Shown here: positions 1 to 8,237 of the stretch, piece after piece
Layout: the number at the start of each line of letters is the position of its first letter
Position numbering within the stretch: position 1 is the stretch's first letter
Assembly (NCBI GenBank): GCA_020354645.1
Contig: CP070652.1
Coordinates: forward strand, 4,413,032-4,455,963
Length of the DNA: 42,932 bases
Origin: Deltaproteobacteria bacterium
Lineage (GTDB): Bacteria > Desulfobacterota > Desulfobacteria > Desulfobacterales > G020354645
Direction: 5' to 3'
The notes under the pieces: generated by a model
The model's database searches: none
The model's input: only the letters and a program-made list of their open reading frames with translations
Told to the model about the DNA's origin: nothing
Program-made: the position numbers and the translations under genes

Positions 1-2
1 CC

Positions 3-60
3 AGGCGCTTTGAAAACTCGTCCCGCTTGAGCGCGGGACTCAAACAGGTTCAAAGCGCTT
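3..60. repeat. nested palindrome (cruciform-forming repeat)
   Basis: Outer arms GCGCTTTGAA (5-14) and TTCAAAGCGC (49-58) are perfect inverted repeats. They enclose a second hairpin, GTCCCGC (20-26) with GCGGGAC (33-39). The element is cut close to the window edge. It resembles in style, not clearly in sequence, the other palindromic intergenic elements of this window and may be a dispersed chromosomal repeat. Confidence 0.6.
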
Positions 61-399
61 TTCTTCCGCTGCGCTAAGATTTATAATCCAAAAACGTTTT
101 AATGACCGCTCAAAAAATATTTGGGCAACAGCCCGATAAGAAGTGGCCATTTCCAAGCCAAGGGGGCGGTGATTCTGCATATTGGCGACAAAAATTTTGT
201 TCCCCCTGCCCGGACCTCTTCATGGTGCTTTGTTTCGGAACATTATTTTAAGAATCGCTATAGTATTCTATCTCACGGAACTTTGCATGACAGGCGGGTG
301 TTCATTATTTAAACGCAACCCAAACTTTTCACTCGCCCCTTTACGGGGTTTGGGGCATACCTCGTCCGGTGGGAGAGGTCATTGATTGAGGAGGTGAAG
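61..399. other. upstream gap before the enoyl-CoA hydratase gene
   Basis: I see no convincing gene here; the short open frames lack ribosome binding sites. A small GC hairpin (CCCC-TTTAC-GGGG) lies near 337-349. The stretch probably holds the promoter of the gene starting at 400. Confidence 0.4.
283..311 (+). promoter_or_regulatory. possible sigma-70-type promoter
   Basis: TTGCAT (283-288) and TATTTA (306-311) are separated by 17 bases, about 90 bases before the start codon at 400. The match is moderate and the region is AT-rich, so chance is possible. Confidence 0.3.
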
Positions 400-1146
400 A
401 TGTCAAAGGTGATCATTGAGAGTCGAGAGCATGTTGCCATCGTTCGGCTGAACAATGGGGTAATCAATGCCATCAACCAAAATTTGGTGGAAGATCTTTC
501 TCAGGCAGTTCATCAGGTTAAAAATGAATCCAGGGGAATGGTCCTGGCAGGGGGAACAAAATTTTTTTGTATCGGATTTGATTTGCCGATGCTGCTGAAA
601 CTGGATCAAAATGGCATGAGCGAATTCCTGGACAAGTTTGATCAGGTTGTGCTGGACTTATATACGCTGCCTATTCCTACCGTTTGTGCGATTGGCGGCC
701 ATGCCGTGGCCGGGGGAACGATTCTGGCCTTAGCCTGTGATTATCGCTTTGTAGCTTCCGGCAGGAAGTTTATGGGGCTGAATGAAATTAATATTGGTGT
801 GCCGGTGCCGTGTCTGCCCGACTTGTTGTTACGTCAAATCGTAAGCGATCGCGCTGCAAATGAAATCGTCTACCGTGGTCAGTTGATTGAGCCGGAAGCC
901 GCCCTAAACATCGGCCTGGTTGATGAGATCTTTACAGAAAATAAACTTGAAGAGCGGGCGCTTGTTAAAATTTCGGAGCTGGCGGTCCTTTCCCAACCGG
1001 CTTTTAGTTTGATCAAGGGGAACCGGGTTCGCGAGAATGCTTTGAAATTTGAAAAAGAACGTGAATCAAGCAAACAACAGTTTTTGGATTGCTGGTTTCG
1101 TGAACCGGTTAAAGAACTACTCCTGGAAGCAGCCAAAAAATTTTAA
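400..1146 (+). CDS. enoyl-CoA hydratase/isomerase (crotonase) family protein
   Basis: A 248-residue soluble protein of the crotonase fold, which binds acyl-CoA thioesters and stabilises an enolate in an oxyanion hole. The first oxyanion segment is visible as GGTKFFCIGFDL and the second as IGGHAVAGGTILALACDYRF. The acidic residue of LNEINIGV fits the first catalytic Glu of hydratases. The usual second Glu region (GxGG) is replaced by VPVPCLPD, so it may be an enoyl-CoA isomerase or another crotonase rather than a classical hydratase. The ATG at 400 is chosen over the upstream in-frame TTG at 382 because GAGGAGGTG (388-396) sits just before it. Its substrate cannot be read from the context. Confidence 0.85.
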   Translation: MSKVIIESREHVAIVRLNNGVINAINQNLVEDLSQAVHQVKNESRGMVLAGGTKFFCIGFDLPMLLKLDQNGMSEFLDKFDQVVLDLYTLPIPTVCAIGGHAVAGGTILALACDYRFVASGRKFMGLNEINIGVPVPCLPDLLLRQIVSDRAANEIVYRGQLIEPEAALNIGLVDEIFTENKLEERALVKISELAVLSQPAFSLIKGNRVRENALKFEKERESSKQQFLDCWFREPVKELLLEAAKKF

Positions 1147-1208
1147 AAATAATTTAAGCGATGCGCGCTAAAGACTAAAGATGAGAACTGCGGAAGGGGA
1201 GAACTTGC

Positions 1209-2033
1209 ATGCCGCAACCGAAAAACGCCATGGAGATTTTTCAACTGCTCGACAAGTCGAATTGCCGAGAATGCGGCGAAAAAACATGCCTTGCATTTGC
1301 CGGTGCGGTGTTCATGGGGCAGAGAAAGCTCAGCAAATGCCCCAGACTGGATCGGGAAACAATTGAACGGTTCTCGGGCGAATCAGAATTTCAGAATGCC
1401 TTCGTAATGAGCCGGGACGAATACCTGACAAAACTAAAAGCGGAAATCGCCAACATCGACCTTGGTGCGGCAGCCAAAAGAGTGGGTGCCCGGTGGTCCG
1501 GTGGTAAGCTGACGCTCAAGATACTTGGCAAAGCCTTCAGCGTCGATACGAAAGGAAATTTATTCACGGATATCCATATCAATCCGTGGGTAGCCATCCC
1601 GTTTTTCAACTATGTTCTTTATGGTAAGGGAAGTCCGGTATTGGGAAGCTGGGTTTCGTTTCGGGAGCTGAAAGACGGAAAGGAGCGATATTCTCTTTTT
1701 CAAAAACGATGCGAAGAGCCCATGAAAAGAGTGGCCGACGCCTATACCGACTTGTTTGACGATATGGTTCAACTTCTCAACGCAAAGCAGGTGGAGAAAC
1801 AATTCGAATCCGACATATCGGTGGTACTGCACCCCTTGCCCAAAGTTCCTATCATGATATGTTATTGGTGTCCGGAAGACGGTCTCGAGTCCAGTCTCAA
1901 TGTTTTTTTTGACGAAGCAACTGACGAAAATCTCGACATCGGCTCCGTTTTCACGCTGGGGGTCGGGCTTGCGCAAATGTTCCAAAAGCTGTCCTTAAGG
2001 CACGGGGTTCCCGGGGCTGTATCTTCTCTGTAG
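1209..2033 (+). CDS. DUF3786 family protein with N-terminal [4Fe-4S] motif
   Basis: A 274-residue protein. Residues about 15-45 carry a four-cysteine cluster motif: C19-x2-C22-x4-C27, with C44 further on, as in the small Fe-S domain also found in corrinoid and electron-transfer proteins. The rest resembles the DUF3786 family, common in anaerobic deltaproteobacteria and without a settled function. GCWVAIPFF-like central and SSLNVFFDEATD-like C-terminal segments are typical of that family as I recall it. The start is supported by AAGGGGAG about 8 bases upstream. The gene stands alone between the crotonase and the efflux operon. A redox or corrinoid-linked role is only inferred from the cluster. 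Confidence 0.75.
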   Translation: MPQPKNAMEIFQLLDKSNCRECGEKTCLAFAGAVFMGQRKLSKCPRLDRETIERFSGESEFQNAFVMSRDEYLTKLKAEIANIDLGAAAKRVGARWSGGKLTLKILGKAFSVDTKGNLFTDIHINPWVAIPFFNYVLYGKGSPVLGSWVSFRELKDGKERYSLFQKRCEEPMKRVADAYTDLFDDMVQLLNAKQVEKQFESDISVVLHPLPKVPIMICYWCPEDGLESSLNVFFDEATDENLDIGSVFTLGVGLAQMFQKLSLRHGVPGAVSSL

Positions 2034-2182
2034 CCCTCCGGCCTAAAAACGCTCTAATCAGAGGAGCCTTCACCCTCTAGACAATCATTCGGCATCTTGT
2101 CAGAAAAAAATTCCCTTTGCCTGAGCCGATAAAACTGTGAGAGCCATCGGAAAGTCTTTTTGAGGGTTACGCTACGACCTCC

Positions 2183-2210
2183 TTGACTTTATATAATTAT
2201 AGTATGATAT
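2183..2210 (+). promoter_or_regulatory. possible promoter of the MacAB-type operon
   Basis: TTGACT at 2183-2188 is a good -35 match, followed by an AT-rich stretch with a poor -10 candidate (TGATAT after 16 bases). It lies about 75 bases before the adaptor start. Weak evidence, based on position and the -35 only. Confidence 0.3.
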
Positions 2211-2282
2211 CAATTTTGGGGAAAGGTGATATTTCCTCAGAATTTATGCAGCGGATCATTGGATGCCGGTATAGGCATTGAG

Positions 2283-3908
2283 ATGAAAAAGGGAAGCGGA
2301 ATGAAGAAATCGAGGATATGGATAGGGTTTGTCCTATTTATCATCGTGGCGGCAGTGGTTCTGATTGTTGTGTTTCGTGGAAAAACGATCGCCGTGCCGG
2401 AATATAAAACTGCTAATGTCAAGCGTGGCAAGCTCCAGGCAATTGTGTCATCCACAGGGACGGTTAACCCCATAAACACCGTTAAAGTCGGCAGTCAGAT
2501 ATCTGGAAACATTAAGGAAATTTATGTTGTTTATAATTCCATCGTCCAAAAAAACCAGATGGTCGCCCGTATCGATGCGGCCGTGTACGACGCGCAGCTG
2601 GATCAGGCCAGAGCACAACTCCTTTTGGCGCAGACACAGCTTTTGGAAAAACAAAAAGAGGTAATTGCCATTCAAGCAAGCGTTGACAGCGCCAGGGCCA
2701 GCCTTCGGTCAGCCCAAGCATCATTCCTTGAGGCCAGTTTGCAATTCGATCGGATTGCCAAATTAACAGGGAAGAAAACCGCTTCACAATCCACCTTCGA
2801 TGAAATTCAGGCCAAGCGAGACACCGCCCGGGGAGCTGAGGAGGCGGCTCAAGCCAATTTAAAAGCAGCTCAGGCCCAGTTGCAGCGTGTCATCGCACAG
2901 GAAAAAGGTGCCCGGGCCCTTATTGTCGAAAGGGAGGCGGCCGTAAAACTAGCCAGCGTTAAACTGGATTATTGCACCATCCGTTCTCCGATTGACGGCA
3001 TTGTTATTGAACGGGCTGTGGATGTGGGTCAGACTGTGGCGGCATCCCTCCAATCTCCGATTCTTTTCACTATTGCCGAAGATCTGAAACATATGCAACT
3101 GGAGGTAGATGTAAGCGAGGCGGATGTTGGTCAGATTCAGCCGTATCAGAAGGTTGAGTTTACGGTGGATGCCTTTACGGATAAAAAATTCAAAGCCGAA
3201 GTTCGGCAGATCAGAAATTCTCCCACCAATATTCAAAATGTCGTAACTTACAAAGTGATTGCTGACGTGGACAACAAATCCGGTCTCCTGAGGCCCGGAA
3301 TGACCGCCAATGTATCGATTATTGTTGCATATCAGGACGGGGTTCTCAAAGTAACGAATGCTGCACTTCGTTTTCGTCCAGCCGGGAAAATCAAAGAAAT
3401 CAGATCCGAAAAGTCACGCTCGATTACAGAGCGGCCGATTTATGTAAACACAGTGAAAAATCTGGGTCTTGATGATAAACAGGCAAAGGAGTTCGAAAAG
3501 ATTCTGGAGGATGTCGGCAAGAAATTAAAAGATACGATGCAGGATGCAGAGGATGAAGATGAAAAAAGACAGGGTTTTCGTCTTTTCATGACACGTGTCT
3601 TTACCCGTCTCGGCGCCATCCTGACAGAACCTCAACGCGAGAAGCTGCGGGCATATGTTCAGAACCTCATAGCCACCAGGGGTAAAAACCGCGGCCGTCC
3701 GGCCCAAGTGTTCGTTATCGATGAAGACGGTCGTCCAAAAGCGGTTAAAATATTCATAGGAATTACCAACGACACCGAAACAGAGATTAAACCGGGGGTT
3801 TTAAGAGAAGACGATAAGGTCATCATCGGCCTGGCATCCTTAGCGGGTGCCGGATCCCAGGAATCAACAAATCCTCTCTTGCGGATTTTAAGCGGCAGGA
3901 GAAATTAA
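2283..3908 (+). CDS. macA: MacA-type periplasmic adaptor subunit of a tripartite efflux pump
   Basis: A 541-residue membrane-fusion protein that would link the inner-membrane MacB-type transporter to an outer-membrane channel. An N-terminal membrane anchor (WIGFVLFIIVAAVVLIVVF) is followed by the lipoyl half-motif VGSQISGNIKEIYV, a long Ala/Gln-rich coiled coil (roughly residues 80-200), a second lipoyl half (RSPIDGIVIERAVDVGQTV) and a beta-barrel domain. It is longer than usual MacA (about 370-390 residues) because of a helical insert at about residues 365-472 that includes LTEPQREKLR, an LTxxQ motif known from Spy/CpxP chaperones. The start is ATG 2283; ATG 2301 is an alternative. The ATPase gene begins 3 bases after the stop. 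Confidence 0.85.
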   Translation: MKKGSGMKKSRIWIGFVLFIIVAAVVLIVVFRGKTIAVPEYKTANVKRGKLQAIVSSTGTVNPINTVKVGSQISGNIKEIYVVYNSIVQKNQMVARIDAAVYDAQLDQARAQLLLAQTQLLEKQKEVIAIQASVDSARASLRSAQASFLEASLQFDRIAKLTGKKTASQSTFDEIQAKRDTARGAEEAAQANLKAAQAQLQRVIAQEKGARALIVEREAAVKLASVKLDYCTIRSPIDGIVIERAVDVGQTVAASLQSPILFTIAEDLKHMQLEVDVSEADVGQIQPYQKVEFTVDAFTDKKFKAEVRQIRNSPTNIQNVVTYKVIADVDNKSGLLRPGMTANVSIIVAYQDGVLKVTNAALRFRPAGKIKEIRSEKSRSITERPIYVNTVKNLGLDDKQAKEFEKILEDVGKKLKDTMQDAEDEDEKRQGFRLFMTRVFTRLGAILTEPQREKLRAYVQNLIATRGKNRGRPAQVFVIDEDGRPKAVKIFIGITNDTETEIKPGVLREDDKVIIGLASLAGAGSQESTNPLLRILSGRRN

Positions 3909-3911
3909 CAG

Positions 3912-4598
3912 ATGGTTAAGCCAATCATAAGGACAAAGCAACTTATAAAACGCTATCCGATGGAGGGAGAGACGATTGTTGCCTTAAAAGGAATTGATCT
4001 TGAGATACAATCCGGTGAGTTTCTTGCGGTTATGGGGCCTTCGGGTTCTGGTAAGTCGACGCTGATGCACATTCTGGGACTTTTGGACAGTTTGACCGAA
4101 GGCACGTATGAACTGGAGGGCCTCAATGTATCACATATTTCCCGTGAGATGAGAGCAGATCTACGAAATCAAAAGATCGGATTTGTCTTCCAAACATTCA
4201 ATTTATTGGCCCGGTCGACGGCATTGGACAATGTCAAACTTCCCATGCTGTACCTCCGCCCCAGAATAAATGGATCGCACAAAAAGGCCATGGAAGCGCT
4301 GAAAAGCGTGGGTCTGGCAGATCGGGCATCCCATCTGCCGCGGCAGCTGTCCGGTGGCCAGCAACAGCGGGTTGCCATTGCCCGGGCATTGGTAAACAAT
4401 CCAGCACTTATTCTAGCTGATGAACCCACAGGGAACCTCGATACCAAGACGGGTCGCGAAATAATGGATCTATTAAGCTCTTTGCACGAACGCGGTATCA
4501 CCGTTATTATTGTCACTCACGACCCGGAAATCGGGCGGCTCACCAGACGAAGGATCTTGGTAAGGGATGGCATAATAATCCAAGACGAAGAGGATTGA
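3912..4598 (+). CDS. macB: MacB-type ABC transporter ATP-binding protein
   Basis: A 228-residue ABC ATPase of the LolD/MacB group, the cytoplasmic motor of the efflux pump. Visible are Walker [11 protein letters not shown]-loop FVFQTFNLL, signature [15 protein letters not shown], Walker [13 protein letters not shown] and the switch His in VTHDPEI. In E. coli MacB the ATPase and permease are one protein; here they are separate genes with the order adaptor, ATPase, permease. The gene begins 3 bases after the adaptor stop and the permease starts one base after its own stop, so the three are almost certainly cotranscribed. Confidence 0.9.
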   Translation: MVKPIIRTKQLIKRYPMEGETIVALKGIDLEIQSGEFLAVMGPSGSGKSTLMHILGLLDSLTEGTYELEGLNVSHISREMRADLRNQKIGFVFQTFNLLARSTALDNVKLPMLYLRPRINGSHKKAMEALKSVGLADRASHLPRQLSGGQQQRVAIARALVNNPALILADEPTGNLDTKTGREIMDLLSSLHERGITVIIVTHDPEIGRLTRRRILVRDGIIIQDEED

Positions 4599-4599
4599 A

Positions 4600-5832
4600 A
4601 TGAATATCTGGTTAACGGCCTTACGCCTTGCCATAGGATCCCTCAGGGCTTACAAAGTCAGAAGCTTTTTGACAATGTTGGGCATCATTATCGGTATCGG
4701 TTCAGTAATTGTCATGATCAACGTCGGCCGTGGGGCCGAGGTCAATATTCAGGAACAGATTAGAAACCTTGGTTCCAATATGCTTATGATTTTTTCCGGA
4801 TCAAGCCGCAGCGGGGGCGTGCGCGGAGGCTTCGGTACCAAACCCTCTTTAAGGGTGAAGGATGCCGAGGCCATTGCGCGAGAATGTCCGGCCGTAGCAG
4901 AGGTAACCTATTCGATAGTAAAAAATATGCAGATTGTAGCGGGTAACAGCAACTGGGGCACGAGCGTTCAGGGCACGACCCCTGAATATCGTCTGGTTCG
5001 AAATTGGCCCGTCAAATACGGTGAATTCATTAACGCACATCACATGAAGTCCGCAGCCAGCGTGGTCGTATTAGGTTCCGCAGTGGCTGAAAATCTGTTT
5101 GAATCATGGGAAGATGTTATCGGTCAAAAAATTCGAATAAACAACTTCCCCTTTCGTATCATCGGTGTGATGAATTCGAAGGGCCGCACACCCGCCGGAA
5201 GAGATCAAGATGATGTCGTTTTTGTACCTTATACGACGGCCATGCGCAAACTCATGGGAAGCCGGCTGCCCGGCGTCGTTCATTTCATCGGCGTATCGGC
5301 CCACTCCAAGCAACTTGTGGCCGAGGCCAAGCGCGAGGTGGAAGAACTCCTGCGTCAGCGACATCGTATTTTGACAGAGGCAGATGACGATTTTACTTTG
5401 CGCACCTTGGATGAAATTGCCGCAGCATCGGAGAAGACTGGAAATATAATGACACTGTTGCTTACTTCGGTTGCGGCAGTGAGCCTGGTGGTTGGTGGAA
5501 TCGGTATCATGAACGTCATGCTGGTATCCGTGACCGAAAGGACTCGTGAAATTGGTATTCGTATGGCCGTCGGAGCAAGAGAACGGGATGTATTGATTCA
5601 GTTTTTGGTAGAATCGACCACCATGAGCTTTGTGGGCGGTCTTTTGGGAATATTACTGGGAATAGGGGCATCCCGAGCAATTACCCATTTGGCCAAATGG
5701 CCGACGATCATCTCAATAGACGCCATTTTTTTAGCGACGCTGTTCTCCGCTGCAGTCGGAATTTTTTTCGGATTTTATCCGGCCCGCAAAGCGGCGAGCC
5801 TTGACCCTATCGAAGCGCTTAATTATGAATAG
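4600..5832 (+). CDS. macB: MacB/FtsX-type ABC transporter permease
   Basis: A 410-residue type VII ABC permease. The N-terminal membrane helix (VRSFLTMLGIIIGIGSVIVMI) precedes a large periplasmic MacB_PCD domain (about residues 45-240). Three helices near the C-terminus include VSLVVGGIGIMNVMLVSVTERTREIGIRMAVGARERDV, a hallmark of this family shown here only by its key stretch GIGIMNVMLVSVTERTREIG. The C-terminus FGFYPARKAASLDPIEAL is also typical. It works with the preceding ATPase and adaptor. Substrates in this family range from macrolides to peptides and lipids, and nothing here narrows that. No TolC gene is adjacent; one lies at 31060. Confidence 0.9.
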   Translation: MNIWLTALRLAIGSLRAYKVRSFLTMLGIIIGIGSVIVMINVGRGAEVNIQEQIRNLGSNMLMIFSGSSRSGGVRGGFGTKPSLRVKDAEAIARECPAVAEVTYSIVKNMQIVAGNSNWGTSVQGTTPEYRLVRNWPVKYGEFINAHHMKSAASVVVLGSAVAENLFESWEDVIGQKIRINNFPFRIIGVMNSKGRTPAGRDQDDVVFVPYTTAMRKLMGSRLPGVVHFIGVSAHSKQLVAEAKREVEELLRQRHRILTEADDDFTLRTLDEIAAASEKTGNIMTLLLTSVAAVSLVVGGIGIMNVMLVSVTERTREIGIRMAVGARERDVLIQFLVESTTMSFVGGLLGILLGIGASRAITHLAKWPTIISIDAIFLATLFSAAVGIFFGFYPARKAASLDPIEALNYE

Positions 5833-5902
5833 GAAAACACTCATCAATTGCACAGCAATCCTAATTTACTATGATTTTTGATACCTTATTTATTTTTATC
5901 TT

Positions 5903-6031
5903 TCAGCTATTCTTTGTAAACTTTTCAATTGCCCGAGCCATGAGTCTGGCGATAGGCATTTTTTGCGGACAAAGATTTTCTGCTTTTGAATAATCAAGAC
6001 CTGCAAAACGCTTACGAGTTATACTTGGCAT
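5903..6031 (-). CDS. small ORF, 42 residues, hypothetical
   Basis: On the minus strand an ATG at 6031-6029 opens a 42-residue frame ending with TGA at 5905-5903. The product starts MPSITRKRFAGLDYSKAENL and continues with CPQKMPIARLMARAIEKF, giving a basic, partly amphipathic C-terminal helix. A purine-rich CGGGAGAA lies about 7 bases before the ATG, which is a fair ribosome binding site. It is downstream of, and in the same direction as, the CheR-type gene. I do not recognise the sequence. The good start context and plausible composition favour a real small protein, but comparison with relatives would be needed to be sure. Confidence 0.45.
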   Translation of the reverse strand: MPSITRKRFAGLDYSKAENLCPQKMPIARLMARAIEKFTKNS

Positions 6032-6167
6032 TTTAAATTCTCCCGATTGTCAAATATTTTTTGGATCTTCTCAAGAATCTATGCTCCCTGGGATTCAAAA
6101 ACGCTTTATCTCGTTTGTTTGCCCATTTTGATCCGCCATAGGTCTTTGGCGGATCAAAATTGACTCG
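6032..6167. other. gap between CheR gene and small ORF
   Basis: Filled mainly by the palindrome described at 6090-6186. The rest is AT-rich with no recognisable gene; it supplies the leader of the small ORF. Confidence 0.4.
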
Positions 6168-6186
6168 CTAAAGGGTTTTGAATCCC
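6090..6186. repeat. long palindrome overlapping the 3' end of the CheR-type gene
   Basis: The inner stem is perfect over 14 bases (6125-6138 with 6147-6160, loop of 8). The outer arms GGGATTCAAAA (6090-6100) and TTTTGAATCCC (6176-6186) are also perfect, and the segments next to them (GCTTTA/TAAAG) pair imperfectly. The right arm runs into the last codons of the CheR-type gene, whose stop is at 6168-6170. The inner hairpin could act as a terminator for that gene, although it lacks a clear T tract. Confidence 0.6.
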
Positions 6187-7001
6187 ACTTGTTTCAAGAC
6201 CTGAACCTTCTTTTTATAGGCCCAGGGGATTGTTTCGTGTCTAGACAGTCCTTGGGTATCACCCGGAATCTTTTCATGGGAACCAATAATCAGCCATCCA
6301 TTGATTCTGAGTCCGGCCAAGATTTTTATCAAAACTTCTTTTTTTAAAGGTTTCTGATAGTAGGTTAGGAGATTGTTTCTCAAAAAAATTAAGTGAAAGC
6401 CGGAATCCGGCGGTCCATCGAATAGATGTTTAAGTTGCCAATTAATTTCAGCTTTAAGGGATCGTTTTATATCAAAACGTTTGCCACCTTTTTTCTTTTC
6501 AAAGTAAGTGCTTCGAATGTCCTCCGGAACTTCTTTGAGACTGCTGACAGAATATCTCCCGGATTTAGCCATTTCGACATAATCCGGATTCATATCCGTT
6601 GCAGTGATTTCCAGCTTGGGGAAGGATTTGTGAGTTGCTTTCAGGCGGTCCCAGATAATTTTGAAACTGTCGACCTCTTCCCCGCGAGCACAGCCAGCCG
6701 ACCAGACCTTGATGCTATCCTTTGCTTTCCCAACTAGATCCGGCAGTATCTCTTGTTCCAGACCCTGCCATAGTTTTTTATCCCGAAAAAAGCGGCTGAT
6801 TGAAACCGTCATCCGTTTTTCGCATTCTTCTTTGACGGAAATGCGCGTGTTCAGCAACTCTAAATAAGCATCTATATCGAGACAATTCAAGTCCTGCATA
6901 TGCCGGGATATCCTTTTTTTAACGCCCCTTCTAACCTTGCGGTACCCGCCCCAAGAATAATTCCACCAATCAAGGAGTATTTTAAATTCAGTATCATCCA
7001 T
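6168..7001 (-). CDS. CheR-type S-adenosylmethionine-dependent methyltransferase
   Basis: A 277-residue protein resembling chemoreceptor glutamate methyltransferases. An N-terminal helical CheR_N region ends in MTVSISRFFRD, matching the conserved T/S-x-FFR segment. The SAM-binding motif is KVWSAGCARGEE, and HLIFLRNNLLTYYQK matches the usual DLIFCRNVLIYF block near residue 205-220. In the nucleotide motif the common GEEPYS is GEEVDS, and several positions diverge, so substrate choice may differ from classical CheR. No chemoreceptor, CheB or CheA gene lies nearby, so this is an orphan. The ATG at 7001 has no visible Shine-Dalgarno sequence. Confidence 0.8.
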   Translation of the reverse strand: MDDTEFKILLDWWNYSWGGYRKVRRGVKKRISRHMQDLNCLDIDAYLELLNTRISVKEECEKRMTVSISRFFRDKKLWQGLEQEILPDLVGKAKDSIKVWSAGCARGEEVDSFKIIWDRLKATHKSFPKLEITATDMNPDYVEMAKSGRYSVSSLKEVPEDIRSTYFEKKKGGKRFDIKRSLKAEINWQLKHLFDGPPDSGFHLIFLRNNLLTYYQKPLKKEVLIKILAGLRINGWLIIGSHEKIPGDTQGLSRHETIPWAYKKKVQVLKQVGFKTL

Positions 7002-7007
7002 AAAAAT

Positions 7008-7037
7008 ATTTTAATGCTTGTTAATTTAAATATGCAA
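7008..7037 (-). promoter_or_regulatory. possible promoter for the CheR-type gene
   Basis: Read on the minus strand, TTGCAT (7037-7032) and TAAAAT (7013-7008) are 18 bases apart. The -10 box lies only 6 bases before the start codon, which would give a leaderless or nearly leaderless transcript. The region is AT-rich, so this is tentative. Confidence 0.3.
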
Positions 7038-7123
7038 GGATTAAGCTATTAATATAGCGACATTATTTTATTTAATTCTTGCACGATGTGGAATTATTAA
7101 TTATACGAAAGTAGGTGCCCCAA

Positions 7124-8179
7124 ATGAAGATCACGCGACGAGAATTCTTGAAAGGCTCTCTCATTCTGGGGGGGACTCTTCTGGTCTCTTCAACACGCCT
7201 ATATGCAAAACAGGAAACTGAAGCGTCATGGTATCCGGCATATGGAAAACTGGAAGAAGCCGGTGAACTTGCGCAGCGGGTTAAGGAAGCTTATGCGGTT
7301 CTTGAAGAATGCCAACTTTGCCCCCGGCAGTGCGGGGTCAATCGGCTGGCGGACGAAGCAGGATTTTGCCGGGCGCCGGCCAAACTGATGGTTTATTCTG
7401 CCCATCCGCATTACGGAGAAGAAATATCGCTGGTCGGACGGAAGGGGTCCGGGACCATTTTTTTTTCCAATTGCAACTTGCGGTGTGTGTTCTGCCAGAA
7501 CTGGCCCATTGCTTGGGAAGGACGCGGTGATGAGATTGAAGATCGGAAGTTGGCAGAGACGATGCTTCACCTTCAAAAGATAGGCTGCCACAACGTTAAT
7601 CTGGTCACCCCCACCCATGTTATGCCCCACATTCTTAACGCTACCCGGATGGCTTATAAGATGGGGCTCAGAATTCCTTTAGTTTACAACACCAGTGGCT
7701 ATGAACGCGCAGAGATGCTGAGGCTGTTGGACGGGATCGTGGATATTTATCTACCGGATATGAAATATATGGATGCGGATCAAGCAGCTAAGTATTCCTC
7801 CGGGGCCTCGGATTATCCAGAAGTGACAAAAAAAGCCATTATCGAAATGCACCGGCAAGTCGGAAAACACCAGATGGACAGCCATGGCGTAGCGCTTCGC
7901 GGACTAATGATACGGCATCTGGTGATGCCTAATCGCGTAGCTGGAACCGAGAAGTTTGTGAAATGGGTCGCCGAAAATCTGCCAAATTCCACTTATGTGA
8001 ATATCATGCATCAATATCACGTTGCTTACAAAGCCTTTGAATATCCGGATATTTGGCGTGCCGTTACCATCGGGGAATACCTGGAGGCGATGAGATGGGC
8101 TGATGAATATGGCTTAACCAATCTTGATCCAAATTCCGTAAGGGTTCGCAATTTTCTGGCCACCCACGATGAGATTTAA
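7124..8179 (+). CDS. Tat-signal radical SAM protein (PflA-like, COG1313 type)
   Basis: A 351-residue protein. The N-terminus MKITRREFLKGSLILGGTLLV is a textbook twin-arginine signal (RREFLK plus hydrophobic core). The radical SAM cluster motif C117-x3-C121-x2-C124 (CNLRCVFC) is followed by QNW, typical of pyruvate-formate-lyase-activating-enzyme-like proteins. An extra cysteine group precedes it, C63-x2-C66-x3-C70 (CQLCPRQC). ATG 7124 is preferred over GTG 7115 because AGGTG at 7113-7117 then has normal spacing. Such enzymes normally need cytoplasmic SAM and reductant, so the export signal is puzzling. The substrate is unknown. It converges with the dioxygenase gene. Confidence 0.85.
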   Translation: MKITRREFLKGSLILGGTLLVSSTRLYAKQETEASWYPAYGKLEEAGELAQRVKEAYAVLEECQLCPRQCGVNRLADEAGFCRAPAKLMVYSAHPHYGEEISLVGRKGSGTIFFSNCNLRCVFCQNWPIAWEGRGDEIEDRKLAETMLHLQKIGCHNVNLVTPTHVMPHILNATRMAYKMGLRIPLVYNTSGYERAEMLRLLDGIVDIYLPDMKYMDADQAAKYSSGASDYPEVTKKAIIEMHRQVGKHQMDSHGVALRGLMIRHLVMPNRVAGTEKFVKWVAENLPNSTYVNIMHQYHVAYKAFEYPDIWRAVTIGEYLEAMRWADEYGLTNLDPNSVRVRNFLATHDEI

Positions 8180-8237
8180 TCAAAGAACGCTGTGTTCTCG
8201 GTGAAAAACCAAATTAGACTGCCCGGCTCAATTTTAC

